Assembly (NCBI GenBank): GCA_950097015.1
Contig: CATNEN010000038.1
Location: 18,944,001-19,008,000, forward strand
DNA: 64,000 nucleotides
From: Macrostomum hystrix
Lineage: Eukaryota > Platyhelminthes > Macrostomidae
Reading direction: 5' to 3'
The first letter of the stretch is position 1. Every line of letters begins with the position of its first letter. The notes beneath the pieces are model-generated. The model was not told where the DNA came from and did not search any database. It worked only from the letters and a program-made list of their open reading frames with translations. This document shows positions 33,101 to 44,949 of the stretch, one piece after another. The translations under genes were made by a program, and so were the position numbers.

Positions 33101-35585
33101 AGCTTCGTGGGCCGAATCTGGCACGCGGGCCGAAAGCTGCTAACCCTCGCAATTAGAAGATTCGAATAAATGTGAAGAAAATCCGAGAATTCTGTACGTT
33201 TAGAGAAATCAGAGATTTTTTTAGGGAACCAGAAACTATCTAGAGAGTGTGTCTGTGCCCGCCAGCCGAAGATGGTGTAAAAAGAATTTCAGCAGCAACA
33301 GCAGCAGCAGCAGCAGTAACAGCTGCCGCCAGTGACAGTCAACAACACCATCGGCAACGCTGACACCACAGAGCACCCCGCAGTGGCTGCAGGCGGTAGT
33401 GAAGGCATAAAAAAATCTTTCTGAACACCGGGACAGGCTTGCCTGCGGGCTAGCACAGTAAAGTCAAGGGCAGCGATTGTTAAAATCAGTGAACACACAC
33501 ACAAATGCAGAGAGATAGAGGAAGAGACAAAAAGATGCCGATCCGCACGTGCGAGCCACATTCCTAGATACTGACAAAAACTAGAAAGGGGAATAGCTGG
33601 GAATCAAGCAAAAAGAAAAGAATAAATTTCGTGCGACAGTTTCTAGCCCACACCCCAACAACACGCTCCAGGCACCTGGAGGCTGAAGTGGCTGTGGCTG
33701 CGGCGGCGGTGGCAGTGTCAAAAGTTACAGAACGAATCTATACTACAAAGAAGGATTCCATTTTTTAACACGGCTTTTAAATTTTAAAGGCTCGGGTTGT
33801 GGTTCTAACAAAAAAAATTTGTGCCACGGGCCGTCAAATTTTGTTTCAGGTAGTAAAAAAATCTTTGAAAGCAGTTAATCCTAGGAGAACGGAGAATGTT
33901 GCTTTGCCAGCTGGTGGGTCTAATTGCTAGGCGTTACAAATTTGTTTCGGCTCTGACAGACCAACGCACTTAGCTTGCAAGCTCTGCCATCTGTTAAAGT
34001 GGGCCGCAACATGGCTGAGCAGCATGGACCTTCTAGAATTCATTTATAAAAGCAAAACTGCTTTACAGCAAATTGTAAGTCTTGCTTTTAGAAAGATTAT
34101 GCCAATAGTATAGTCTATGGCAGGGGTCGGCAAACTTATTAGCTAGCGGGCAGAAATATGAGATAGGGAATGGATACGACACGGAAGAGATACCACTCGG
34201 GAGAGATGAGACACGGGAGAGATGAGACACGGGAGAGATGAGACACGGGAGAGATGAGACACGGGAGAGATGAGACACGGGAGAGATACCACTCGGGAGA
34301 GATGAGACACGGGAGAGATGAGACACGGGAGAGAGATGAGACACGGGAGAGATGAGAAACTGGAGAGATAAGACACGGGAGAGATGAGACACGGGAGAGA
34401 GATGAGACACGGGAGAGATGAGACACGGGAGAGAGATGAGACACGGGAGAGAGATGAGGCAGGGAGAGATGAGCCAGGGGAAAGATGAGGCAGGGGAAAG
34501 ATGAGCCAGGGGAAAGATGAGACAGGGAGAGATGAGCCAGGGGAAAGATGAGGCAGGGGAAAGATGAGCCAGGGGAAAGATGAGGCAGGGGAGAGATGAG
34601 ACAGGGGGAGATGAGACACAGGAGAGATGAGACAGGGGAGAGATGAGACAGGGGAGAGATGAGACAGGGGAGAGATGAGACAGGGGAGAGATGAGACAGG
34701 GGAGAGATGACACAGGGAGAGATAAGACAGGGGAAAGATGAAACAGGATACTGTAGGTGTCGGATGGGGCAACGGGCCAGATTTGGGAGCATCTGGCCTG
34801 CGGGCCGGAGTTTGCTGATCCCTGACTATGGCCAATAATTCACCTTTTTCAGTTTAGTGAGTTGTTGAGCAATGAACAATGATAGACAGAGAGAACAGAG
34901 ATAGCAGCTAGACAGAGGCGCAGAAACACAGAGAGATAGAGATCGTGAGATCGTGTTGGGATCCACTGAATACAAACACCCTGCCATGCCACACACACAA
35001 GCCAGTTGAGCAGTGAACATTTTTATTTTAATATATTCTCACACACTAAGCCTATTCTTTACTAAGGTTAGTAAAGCTTTACTGCACGATCCTATCGTCC
35101 TTTGAACCAAAGGGACCCCCCTGTAGGCGTGCACACACACGCACACACACAAGCCCCCCAACTTCTGACGCAGGCTCATTAACACTCAGAGAAACCAGGA
35201 GCTTGGAGAGAGAATAGGGAGAGGGAGAGGGAGAGGGAGAGAACTCACAAGCCAGCTCATACTCAGCTCACACTCACAGGCGGCATGCAAACCGCACACC
35301 TAACTAACACCAAAAAAACTGACGCCCGCCAATGGATTAGCGCCCAGCTAAACGGTCGACACACAAAATAACCCAGAAACACTAATGCATATAGACTAGA
35401 GAAACAGAGAGAAGACAAAGAGAGAGAATGAGAGGCTTTGCTGGCTGTTAGGGGTGGCAAAAGAATAGAAGTTTTAGCAAAGGGAAAGAGAGACAGAGGC
35501 ATGGAGAGGGGAGGGAGGAGGGGTGGAGATGTGGACAGTAGGGCTAGCACCCACATACACACAGAAAGCATACACCACGCAATTT

Positions 35586-35616
<31 letters not shown>

Positions 35617-38600
35617 GTGAATCCATACAACACTAGTCAGTCTGGACTAGCCCATTTACTCCATCGCGCCCTGCCTTCTTCAAGCGGCCTCCAATCCCTA
35701 CGCAACCGTATAAGAAGAGTTTAGGGAAGGGATGGGAGGGGAGGGAGGGGCGTGATTAAGCCAAACGCACTGTCAAGGGGGGTGACTGAAGGCCTCTCTA
35801 ACCAAGTTGAATAGCGGAATATTAGGGGTGTGCGGCGTGGACAAGGAGGAAGGGTTGGTTGGTACCAAAACTGAATGAAGGTGAGAGGCACACGCAGTTT
35901 GAACAGGGGCCGCCGCCGTCAGCTAGTCCGACTCTCCTCTCTAACACTTTTCCTGTCAACTGTCCCAAGCAACGCCTACACCCACCCCAGTCCGACACCC
36001 CCGGTCTAGCAGTAGCTGCTGCTGCTGCTGCTGCAACTTAGCCAAAGCAGTTTTAGCGCAGTTTTTTCTTTAATTTTTTTTCATTTCTTCTTCTACAGAG
36101 CTGTGTCGTTAACGATAGAAAGAAGCTAAGCGTTTGCATCAATGCTAAATAAATTTTTAGCAAATAATCTTTAACTGCTGCGCTCAACACTAAAAGCAAA
36201 ATGTTTACCTACTCCAGTGACAGAGAGAAGTGCCTCTTTAGAGGTGGACTTTCTTAATTCGAAGTCAATCATTTGGGAATAGGAAGAATGCTTTCTAGAA
36301 CTTTATTCTTTCCATTATCACATCAAGTGTCGAATTGGTCTGCCAATCATTGCAATCAAAGTGAGATTCTTTTATTAACTAGCTGATTGCTTGCTATAGT
36401 TAGGCAACTTAACAAAGAATCATTCACAATTACAGAAGCCTGATCGAGAGAACTGAATTCTTTACAAAATAAACAGAAGAACAAACTAGACTCTTCTAAA
36501 TCACAAATAATATTTATCTCAATCCAAAACTATGATTTTTTTAATTCCAAACTAGCAAATTTCTGATCCCAAACAAGGATTTTTCTGATACTAAAGTTAT
36601 CCTGATCCCGAAATAGAGTTATCCTGATCCCAATCTAGAGCTATCCTGATCCCAATCTAGATTTATCCAAATCGCAACCACTGAGTTTTTCTAAAATGAA
36701 ATCAGTGTTATTGTAATCTCAATCTAGAGTTATCTCAAGTAATAAATAAATTATCCGAATTGAAATTATCTAACTAAATCCCATATTTAAGGCGCTCGCA
36801 GAACTTTTGGCAATTCTCCTTGCAAAGCAAAAGCCAAAATAACTTTTCGTGCTCATAAGGTACCTCTAGAATAAATATTTATCATCAGTAGATGAAAATT
36901 ATAGCGACAGTCAAACCGAACAATAAAAAACGAACCACATCAAAGGAATAAACGCCGACCAAATCGACAGCCAGCCATTTACAAGCATTATTTACAATCT
37001 AGCCAAAACAAATCAGTTTATGGTGTTTACTAACGCGACCTAGAGTTTCTAGTGTTATTAACTAGCCTTTTTCTCACCAGTAACTGCTTAATATAACACT
37101 TCGGGTATTTCTAGTTCACGATGCGAAAACTGAGAAATCTATTTTTCAAGTTTATTTTACCATATTTATAATAATTATGGTGGAGGGAAGATTTCTAAGA
37201 AAGTAGCACACAAAACAGTGCCACACAGAGGCGTGACTTAATGCAAATATATATATTTATATTAATTAAACAAAACTTCCAGAAAAGTATAGAAGGAAAA
37301 AGCAGGAAAAGAAGAAAGGTTTGAAAATAATGGAAAGAGTTGAGCTAGCAAATAGATGAGAGGATAGTTAGCAAGCAGGCTACTCACAATTCGCTTAGCT
37401 GACAATCGTTAGGAAACATCTCGGCCCTGAGTTCGGTAATATTGTTACCGGCCAGGTGTAAACTTCTTAGATTTGGCAGCGCCAATAGGCTAGTCTCAGG
37501 CCAGGTCTGGATAGCATTGTGATTCCTGCAATAAATGCAGAAATTTAATTCAATAGACAAATGCGCTTATTCACAGTTCTTTCAATAGAATAGAATAGAA
37601 AAATAAAGAGAGGGGAGACAGAGCTCTCGGCACGCTCGAGAAAACCACTACGAACTTCATCTGCTAGCTTTCATTTGAATAAACACTCGTACAAGCCATA
37701 TATATATATATAATGGAAATATAGCTGAACCGCACAATCAAAGACGTGAGACGTGACTTGAACCCTTGCTCTACCACACACATCAGCACACTATTAACTC
37801 TCTGTTCCATAGGTTTTTTGTGCACAGAAAAATAAGATGCCAATCCAAATAGTTAGCTATTCTATTGTGCAGTCTAATCTGACACTGTCATTTTTCTTTC
37901 TTATCTGAAGACAATCTATGTTAGATGACAATCTAGATCTAGATCTATGTTAAGATGTGGCATGCCCTACAACATACAAGACTGTAATGGAATGTGGCTC
38001 AGGTGTTTGAGAGCTGCCTATCTCGCGCAATCGATCCAGCTTACTAAATTGACAGCTTAAATACTAAATAACGTCATAGGCCAACAATGAACACAGTCAA
38101 ATCTAGCAATTTAAGGTGGAAAGAGACCATTTTTAATAAACAAACTAAAAACTAACGATCTTAGATGTGGAAAGTAATCTTTTTGTAACAAATTCAGTGC
38201 AACAAAACTGGCAGAGTTTAGTAGGCCAAGTTGAGACAACCAATTTAAGTGGACCAACTAACTTAATAGGACCCATTTTAGTGGACGATTTTAAGACGAC
38301 CAATTTTATTGGACCAAGTTAAAATGGCCGATCAGCATTGATTTCCAGAGTAACACGAGTTATACACTGCCTGTGTATAGTACCCGAGTGCGCGTGTGCT
38401 CAGGAGTCAGTGAAATTGAGCAGAATGCTGCGGGTTTATCTACACCAAATTAGCTCTGTGTCAGTGCCTAAAAGCCTGCAAATATCATGATTATTATGAG
38501 AAGGTCAATTTTAGTAGACCAAGTTCTCGCGACATTCTCAAAAAAATTTACCATAGAAAAACCTCCTTTTCTATGCATCGAATTTCTAATACAACAGGCA

Positions 38601-41600
38601 AGACATTTTTTTCCTATTCAGAAGCAATGCTTGCAAAGAAAGAATAAAAACTATAGATTGAAGAGTAACAACATAGGGGATAAAATTCCACCCAAGCGGC
38701 TATTCCGCTGAAGTAGAGCTGGGAAGAATCAGAGGAATATCTAAGCACTCGATGCGATGACAATGGCGCCTAGTTTGCGACAGATGAAAATAGATGAAGA
38801 GGATTGTGAGCATGAGAAATTAGGATAGAATCTATTTTCATAGTGGAATCGCGCCGCCATATAACGCTGTTTTGACAGTGTCTAATCCTCAGACAATAGT
38901 GTAAATATTTAATAAGGGCTTATATGGGGGGCTGAGGCATCAGTTGAGTGTGAAACTTTAGACAGGCCTGCCGACACTGCCTAGAACCCATGCCGTCACA
39001 GAGTGATTTTGATGGAGTGCGTTAAATCTGAATATATATTTTAACAATTAGTCTAATCTATTAATTTGCACTCGCAGCTATTTTTATAAATTTGTTTACT
39101 CTGATAAAAAACAAACAAAAAATTAATGCAAAAACTTACAGGACGAGGTTCACTAGTGACGGATGCCGGCCACGAAAAACCGGCAACGAAGTGAGGCCGG
39201 ATTTAACAATTTTCCTGGAATCAATTCGAACTTAATAAGCGACTGTGATTGAATTCTGCAACAGCTTGATGTGAATACTATTGCTCTAATGGGAATTTAC
39301 TATTGTTCTAATGGGAATCTACTATTGTTCTAATGGGAATTTACTATTGTTCTAATGGGAATCTACTATTGTTCTAATAGGAATCTACGATTGTTCTAAT
39401 GGGAATCTACTATTGCTCTAATGGGAATCTACTATTGTTCTAATGGGAATCTACGATTGTTCTAATGGGAATCTACTATTGTTCTAATGGGAATCTACTA
39501 TTGTTCTAATGGGAATCTACTATTGCTCTAATGGGAATCTACGATTGTTCTAATGGGAATCTACTATTGTTCTAATGGGAATCTACGATTGTTCTAATGA
39601 GAATCTACTATTGTTCTAATGGGAATCTACGATTGCTCTAATGTGAATCTACGATTGTTCTAATGGGAATCTACTATTGTTCTAATGGGAATCTACGATT
39701 GTTCTAATGAGAATCTACTATTGTTCTAATGGGAATCTACGATTGCTCTAATGAGAATCTACTATTGTTCTAATGGGAATCTACTATTGTTCTAATGGGA
39801 ATCTACTATTGCTCTAATGGGAATTTACTATTGTTCTAATGGGAATCTACTATTGTTCTAATGGGAATCTACTATTGCTCTAATGGGAATCTACTATTGT
39901 TCTAATGGGAATCTATCATTGTTCTAATGGGAATCTATCATTGTTCTAATGGGAATCTACTATTGTTCTAATGGGAATCTACTATTGCTCTAATGGGAAT
40001 TTACGATTGTTCTAATGGGAATCTACTATTGTTCTAATGGGAATCTACGATTGTTCTAATAGGAAATCCAATGACATTGTTATAAGACATAAAACCACGA
40101 ATCATAAGTAAAAACGGTAACTAAAAAAGTAATAATTATACATTGATGTCTGATTGACTTTGTCTAGGAAATTTGATCTTTCAACCCTCTCATATAATCA
40201 TACAATAACTCAACTATTGGTTAGTTAACAAGGGAATAAAATTCGCACAAAGTGGACTTAGCCTCATAGTTAAGTGATTCCTTAGACTCATTTAGCTAAG
40301 GTCGGACTAACCTTATTTAATCGATAATACAGCATATCACTCGGGGCTTAGCAATGGCTAAAGAATGGGAAAGAAAATGACAGCGAAGGGGGGCATGAAT
40401 GAGTGAGGTGAGAATGGAGTAGGTGGAAGAAGAGAATGGAAAAAGGGGGATTTGAGAATCGCTGACTCACCAGCGCAGCCATTCACCCTGTGCTAAGGGC
40501 TAACTGGGCCAACAATGGCATAACTAAACTATGCCACAATAATGTACAGTGACTATAATTCTGTTTGAGAGAAAAAGTTTGGCGAATCATCAGCCTTCTG
40601 ATGAGAGGGTGTAACAGCAGCAGCAGCAGAAGCAAGAGCAGATGAAAACGAGTGAAAAAAAGAAAGTTTCTGGTAAATGCTACTAGAAGACGAAGCCACA
40701 GCCACGTCTCTCTTCCTCATCATAACCGCCAGAACGAAGCGCCCGGATACTCACAGGGTAGTTAGTCGGGGAAAGTGGCCCAGGAAATTCTCGTCCAGTG
40801 TGACGGCTGCCGCGGCATTGTTGCTGATGTTCCTGGATCGGTGACGGATTTAGAAACAATGCCTTTACATAAAAACACTTTTTTTAAACTGCCCCATAGC
40901 TACACAAGAAATTTACTTTATCCTGGTTTTTGTTTCTTCAGTAATCAGGAAATTATAGTGTGGATTTCCATGAAGCTGAAAAGGCAACTCCGCCATATTT
41001 TTAGCTATAACAGTAGGAGGGTAGTGTAATTACAGGTGGGCTATGGATACCACCCCATTTGCCTCTCGCACCAAGGTCCCTAAGCTCGGTCCCTTATTTG
41101 GGTTGCAATTGATACCATTGAGGGCCGAACTCCATGGCACAGTGAAACTGGCACACACCCATATGAGTGCCCACACACAGACACAGTATAAGTGCATGCC
41201 TGCTCTGGAGTCAGCTTAACAGTAGGACTACCAAGCCATTTTGCCGCCCGTTTTTATACCAAGGGGGGGGGGAATTCCCCCCTGAAAATGTTTTTGCCAG
41301 CGCCTGAATGCTTTGGGGGTGACTGATTGGTTGACAGACTAGTCGAGGGTGTCCTGTGGTTGAGCTGCGCCTAATAGTTAGGCTTGAACAGTGAAATTGG
41401 AGAAATTCGCGTCAGGGTGTCCATAGTGGCCTAGTTCCACCTGTTGTAGCTCTTGAAGGTCTAGATAGATAAGAGAGATAGATCTAGATAAAGGTCGGTG
41501 ACCGCCGAAGTCGGAGATGATGCAAGCACATTCGGGTGACATGCTGATAAAGTTTGAAGGTCTGGAAAGGCCGCACTGAGGCGCAGTGCAAATTCGTGTA

Positions 41601-43839
41601 TAGGGGTGTATGAAATACACTAGCTCTTATGGGAAAAATCGGACCTTCGGCCAGAAACATTGAATATCTCGATGGTCTGAAGAGCTGGCGACTTGTTTCT
41701 TGTTTCAGAAGATGCGCAACAAAAAGTTATCCCGTGTTCTTGAGTTTCGTGTGCTTGCATTATTCCGTTCGGGTGCAGCAAAAAAATGTCAGGGAGGGGG
41801 AAATTCCTTGGTAGTTCTACTGTTAATGGGCATAATTTCCTCTATAGCTGGCTGTGGGTCTAATGTCAACGCATTGATGTGCCAGTGCAATGCTGGGCAA
41901 CTTTTAATATTACAGCTATCCAAAATAGGATATATTCTACTCCTTGAGAGATTGTAGCCTAGTGGTTAGGGCGTCGGACTTACGACTAGAAGGTCAAGGG
42001 TTCGATTCCCGACTCCACTGGAACAATTTGTGTCCTTTAGCAAGACACTTAACTCTGCATTGCTTCAGTTCACCCAGCTGTTAAATGGGTACCAGCATTA
42101 GCTAAGGTAATTGAGGTGGGTGTAGCGCTCCCCAGTCCATGGACTGAACAGCCGAATGCAGCCTTCAGATGCGCCGCGCAATAGCTGCGGCTGTGCTGTG
42201 CTGTCGGCCGGACATCTAACCCAATTGGGGCAGGTGTAATCAATTGTAATTATTAATATTGAAACTCTAATTAATCAAAAGCAAGGCAATTAAAGTTGAT
42301 GGAAGTTAACCTATCTTTAATATCAACATGTACCTACTGAAGCATTAGAATTAAATAGCTGAAAAGTCATAACACTAAAATCAAATAAAAAAGACTTACA
42401 ATTCAATTAAATTCTCCAGAACATGCAGATTTCGAGATGACAAATCCACATTTTCACTGATTGTTCTAAAATAAGAAGTAAGGTAAAATATAAGACAAAT
42501 AAAAAGTAATCCTGATGATTTACCTTGAGGCTGTAAATGGAAACATTTCAATAATAGATAATAAAATAATATTAGACTGGACATTTCTTGTCTAACTTAG
42601 TCATGAAAGCTTTTATAATATTTTTTATTTAGCAAGCATTTTAGAAGTTATCAAAGGATTTAGAGGATAAAAATATTAAGGTCCACTGGCACAACCAGGG
42701 CCAAGGGTGTAGCATTAGGCTTCCTGAACTTAAATCCTATAAAATACTTAATGTTTTCCAATTGACTTGAAACCTCACCTATTGTCTAGTGGGTCTATGA
42801 ATTTGTCATCATTTGTCATCATTGTCATGGTGTCTGTTCCATATATATTTGGATATGCACAAAAGTCCTTACGTAGTATCAACCTTTAATAGCTTCCCAT
42901 GCCTCTATTGACATTTAATCCTATTTATTTTGCACATGGATTTATCTGACCCAAAACATTTTAATCACTATGTCACTACTTAGGATAGCATTCTTATATA
43001 TTGGGGTCCCTACAAAAGCCTCAGGCTAAAGGCCACCCAATAGTAAATATGAGTAATCTCCAATAAGTACAATTGACTATATTGAAGTTTAATCCTATTT
43101 ACTTGCCATTCTCCAACAAAAAACGTTTACTTTCAATTCCTAATCCCTTATATGCCACAAAGTGTAGTCTTCTTATGACAACAGAAATTGGTTATAGATA
43201 AAACAAAAGGGTTTTGTGTTTTAAACTTAGCACCTGCAAGAAACATTTATAGGCACAGATTTATGTTGTTTCTTTATTATTATTATTAGTATTAGAACAT
43301 TATTATTAGTAGCCTAACTATAAACTCAAACATTTCTAGAACGAAAAACAAACACAAAATACAAAAATAACAATAACAAAGCAATAATATAGCCTAGCTA
43401 GGCCCCAAGCTACTTTTAAGTTTTAACAGTACTGCATTATGACCAATACACTAGCAGCACTGAGGCTAATGACAACATTGTAATTGCTTAACTTTAGCAT
43501 GTTTATATAGGCCCGATACAATTTATACAAGGATAACCATATCCAGAAAGAAATGTTGACTTTTTCTTACAAGTGCTGAACATTTTGAGGTAATCTGGAT
43601 GATGACAGCAGTTCAACCAGAGTTTTTTGATCGGCCTTGTTGCTTGACGATGTTCCTGTACAAGTTGCATGGAGGCCCAGTATGTAGCAGGTGTTTTCGT
43701 CATTCAGAGACCTCAACCGCCGTCGTAATATAGACAGGGAGCCTTCTTTTGCAACCGTCACTGCCCCCGACGTTGCAAAGGAAAGCGCTGCACCAATGCA
43801 GCCCAGCACTAAAGTGGCCCACAGACCACTAAAGCGCAT
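23621..43839 (-). CDS. LRIG: LRIG-type receptor: LRRs, three Ig domains, TM, Gln-rich tail (complete)
   Basis: Nine exons: 43839-43571, 42465-42400, 40832-40755, 39214-39140, 37525-37388, 29177-28563, 27593-27369, 26745-26268 and 25597-23621, closing to 1,306 residues. Signal peptide 1-20 (MRFSGLWATLVLGCIGAALS), a short Cys-containing cap, then about 16 LRRs (for example LSLASNRLAMIRGGYF, LDLRGNNITGV). LRRCT at 489-545 starts HYHCGLCSLRAFVSWL. Ig1 is split over exons 8 and 9 (SLDC...VWQR; DSGLYRCSV), Ig2 is 708-800 (LEIPC; GRYLCIS), Ig3 is 802-888 (VLDC...YAWY; GVYQCEAAN). TM is about 929-958 (FSLLIFAVVVSATSC..), then a basic stop-transfer RRKSRRMKR and a 348-residue tail with many Gln runs coded by CAG repeats. 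LRR+3 Ig+TM is the LRIG architecture; these proteins restrain receptor tyrosine kinases. All junctions up to exon 8 are phase 2; the last is phase 0. Ig2 lacks the usual core Trp. Confidence 0.92.
25690..26155. repeat. 22-bp minisatellite in LRIG intron 8
   Basis: About 20 copies of gagttatcctgatcccaatc with variants (cccgaaatag, ctagagctatcc). The array is bounded on each side by cccaaacaagg. A short relative with the same boundary motif occurs at 36560-36680 in intron 5. Confidence 0.95.
26794..27163 (+). mobile_element. tRNA-derived SINE, family 1, full-length copy B
   Basis: The element (26805-27152, 348 bp) has a tRNA-like head with an A box (tggcagagcggacaacgc) and a B box (agctcgattcc), a body shared with copy A (for example gctcaggagtcagcggaat), and an (ATT)n tail at 27122-27152. 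An 11-bp target-site duplication, atgtaggtgaa, flanks it (26794-26804, 27153-27163). It lies in LRIG intron 7. Confidence 0.93.
27665..28505. repeat. 41-bp minisatellite in LRIG intron 6
   Basis: About 20 copies of a unit containing ggatatttcagccttcaaat. Two variants (ccattaaataatgg and ccttcaaataatgg) interleave; a third (ataacgg) dominates the right end, giving a directional gradient of variants. Confidence 0.95.
29270..29955. repeat. ~16-18-bp minisatellite in LRIG intron 5
   Basis: About 40 copies of caatctaccaagctgt and close variants, with higher-order blocks: the segment starting at about 29340 recurs near 29635. It starts about 90 bp beyond the acceptor of exon 6. Confidence 0.93.
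29956..31395. other. LRIG intron 5 segment, low-complexity patches only
   Basis: AT-rich intron sequence with a (cccg)n patch at about 30603-30623 and a CA-rich patch near 30815. No exon or RNA gene seen. Confidence 0.6.
31400..32260. repeat. 19-bp minisatellite in LRIG intron 5
   Basis: About 45 copies of ctacccgataatcctcaan. Two sub-variants (caacctacc, caagctacc) alternate; the right end (about 31800-32260) is more diverged, as expected for an ageing array edge. Confidence 0.95.
32615..33149. mobile_element. hAT-like element carrying an internal minisatellite (copy 1)
   Basis: The flanks of this stretch (ttgcgggccgcatttataa on the left; tctggcacgcgggccgaaag and gctgctaaccct on the right) align with the two ends of the element at 34121-34824. 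The interior is a purine-rich array of gagatgagacacgggagaga-type units, the same array as in copy 2. The outer ends are decayed and I cannot identify a target-site duplication, so the limits are approximate. Confidence 0.7.
33150..34112. other. LRIG intron 5 segment
   Basis: Contains a short (CAG)n tract at 33297-33316 and GC-richer sequence to 33710 with no recognised exon. Nothing else supportable. Confidence 0.5.
34113..34831. mobile_element. hAT-like element carrying an internal minisatellite (copy 2)
   Basis: Spans about 34121-34824. Terminal inverted repeats are caggggtcggcaaactt (34121-34137) and gagtttgctgatccctg (34808-34824), matching at 14 of 17 positions. CAGGGGTCGGCAA is a well-known hAT terminus. 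Flanking gtctatgg (34113-34120) and gactatgg (34824-34831, overlapping the last base) resemble an 8-bp duplication with one mismatch. Inside is a 550-bp array of gagatgagacacgggagaga and related purine-rich units. The long minus-strand open frames here (Ser/Pro/Leu-rich) only reflect the stop-free unit. Confidence 0.8.
34832..36585. other. LRIG intron 5 segment with simple repeats
   Basis: Contains (CA)n near 35130, (gagagg)n at 35215-35240, an (AGC)n tract at 35592-35617 and a (CTG)n tract at 36016-36033. No exon or RNA gene recognised. Confidence 0.6.
36560..36680. repeat. Short relative of the intron 8 22-bp minisatellite
   Basis: About four units of gttatcctgatcccgaaatag / ctatcctgatcccaatctag preceded by cccaaacaagg. 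Unit and boundary match the array at 25690-26155, 10 kb away in another intron of the same gene. Confidence 0.9.
38355..38500 (+). mobile_element. SINE family 1, 5'-truncated copy D
   Basis: Shares tacactgcctg, gtgtgctcaggagtcag, gctgcgggt and the final gcctgcaaat-to-att-rich tail with the 3' half of copy B. The tRNA head is absent. It lies in LRIG intron 4. Confidence 0.75.
39275..40065. repeat. 22-bp minisatellite in LRIG intron 3
   Basis: About 36 copies of attgttctaatgggaatcta nn. Variants (ctctaatg, ctacgatt, tgagaatc) recur in blocks, for example the block at about 39590 repeats near 39700. Confidence 0.95.
41035..41230 (+). mobile_element. SINE family 1, degenerate copy C
   Basis: Retains the tRNA-like segment catttgcctctcgcaccaag, then gtccctaagctcggtccc and, further on, ctggagtcagc. 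Strongly diverged; A box lost. It lies in LRIG intron 2. Confidence 0.7.
41946..42265 (+). mobile_element. tRNA-derived SINE, family 2, full-length copy
   Basis: tRNA-like head with A box (tagcctagtggttagggcg) and a perfect B box (ggttcgattcc at 41999-42009), a central segment tgtcctttagcaagacactt, then agtccatggactgaacagcc and a short tail gtaatcaattgtaattatta. It differs in sequence from family 1. It lies in LRIG intron 2. No clear target-site duplication seen. Confidence 0.85.
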
Positions 43840-44945
43840 TATGCGGACGTCTTAATCAATCAATAACCTGCAGTTATTGATAGAAAAAAAATTAAATATT
43901 AATCTGCTTAATCATTCTGCATGCAGCATGTGCTGGTTGACATGCTACAACTTTACACGTTGATTGCTGCAGCTTAGCTGACAGGCGATAATGCCTCAAG
44001 CCTGATTACGTATTTGAATCTGAACCTAGTAAAATTTATCAGTTGTAACGAAACACTACATTTCGCATTTCAGAACAAGGAAAACGCCAGACTGTTAAAA
44101 GATGGCATAGTGCAAAATAGCACTGCACAATTAAATATTTTCTCTTTCATTCAAAGAAATGATCTATCAACGCTTTTAAATACTCGCAAAATAACTTTAG
44201 CGTAAACAAACAAAAAAGACTTTAATTTGAAAGAAAAACCATTACTTCAAAGTAAAGACTCGAAATTATTTTTTACAGAATATGTTCTGTATTTAAGGTC
44301 TTAGAAAGTCAAACGTTTCACGATTTATGACGACTTATATATTTAGGATTACTCAGTAATTGAACTCCTTTGAATATATGCTATAATGATTATAAACTAA
44401 CGAAGTCACTAGGTGTAAAATATTTACTTTCATTGGTTCTTGCGTTATAGGCTTATAGCACAAAATCCCTGCTTATATACATGTGTGCTTCTAGCTTTTA
44501 TTTAGATTATTATAGTTTTTATAAAATCCAACAATTGGGCTACAGTTTTTGTTGGTGCCAAATTATCTGGGTAAAGTGCACACATTAGTATTTTTTCGAT
44601 ATATTTCCTTGTTTTTATAATACCTCGTACTTTCTATTCTTTCTACTTCATCCTATTGACTTAAATATAGAATTAAATATCTTAGTACTTTCTTATTGAG
44701 AGCTATATTGCTACAAAAGAGAAGCAACATGCAGATATTGGCCCTTCTAATGCATGGTATCCCATGCTGCTGCATGCCCACGCAGCTCATTGAGCTGCTG
44801 CCCCAAGCAAAGCCTTGGGGAAGAGGGAAATCCGTGTGGAACAGCCCGGGCAGAGGTCTCGCGGCAAAGGGAGATCGAAGCTGCATGGGCATGGCGGCCG
44901 GGGAGAAGGCAAGGACAAAACAGAAGTATAGTACGCGCCGAGTAG
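43840..44945. other. LRIG upstream region
   Basis: Upstream of the LRIG start codon. AT-rich; an open frame at 44014-44205 has no coding signature. No TATA or conserved element could be supported. Confidence 0.5.
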
Positions 44946-44949
44946 TTAT

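Noticed and set aside
34063-34835. Minus-strand frames of more than 200 codons rich in Ser/Pro/Leu
   Set aside because: Stop-free purine-rich array inside a hAT-like element; no domain pattern.
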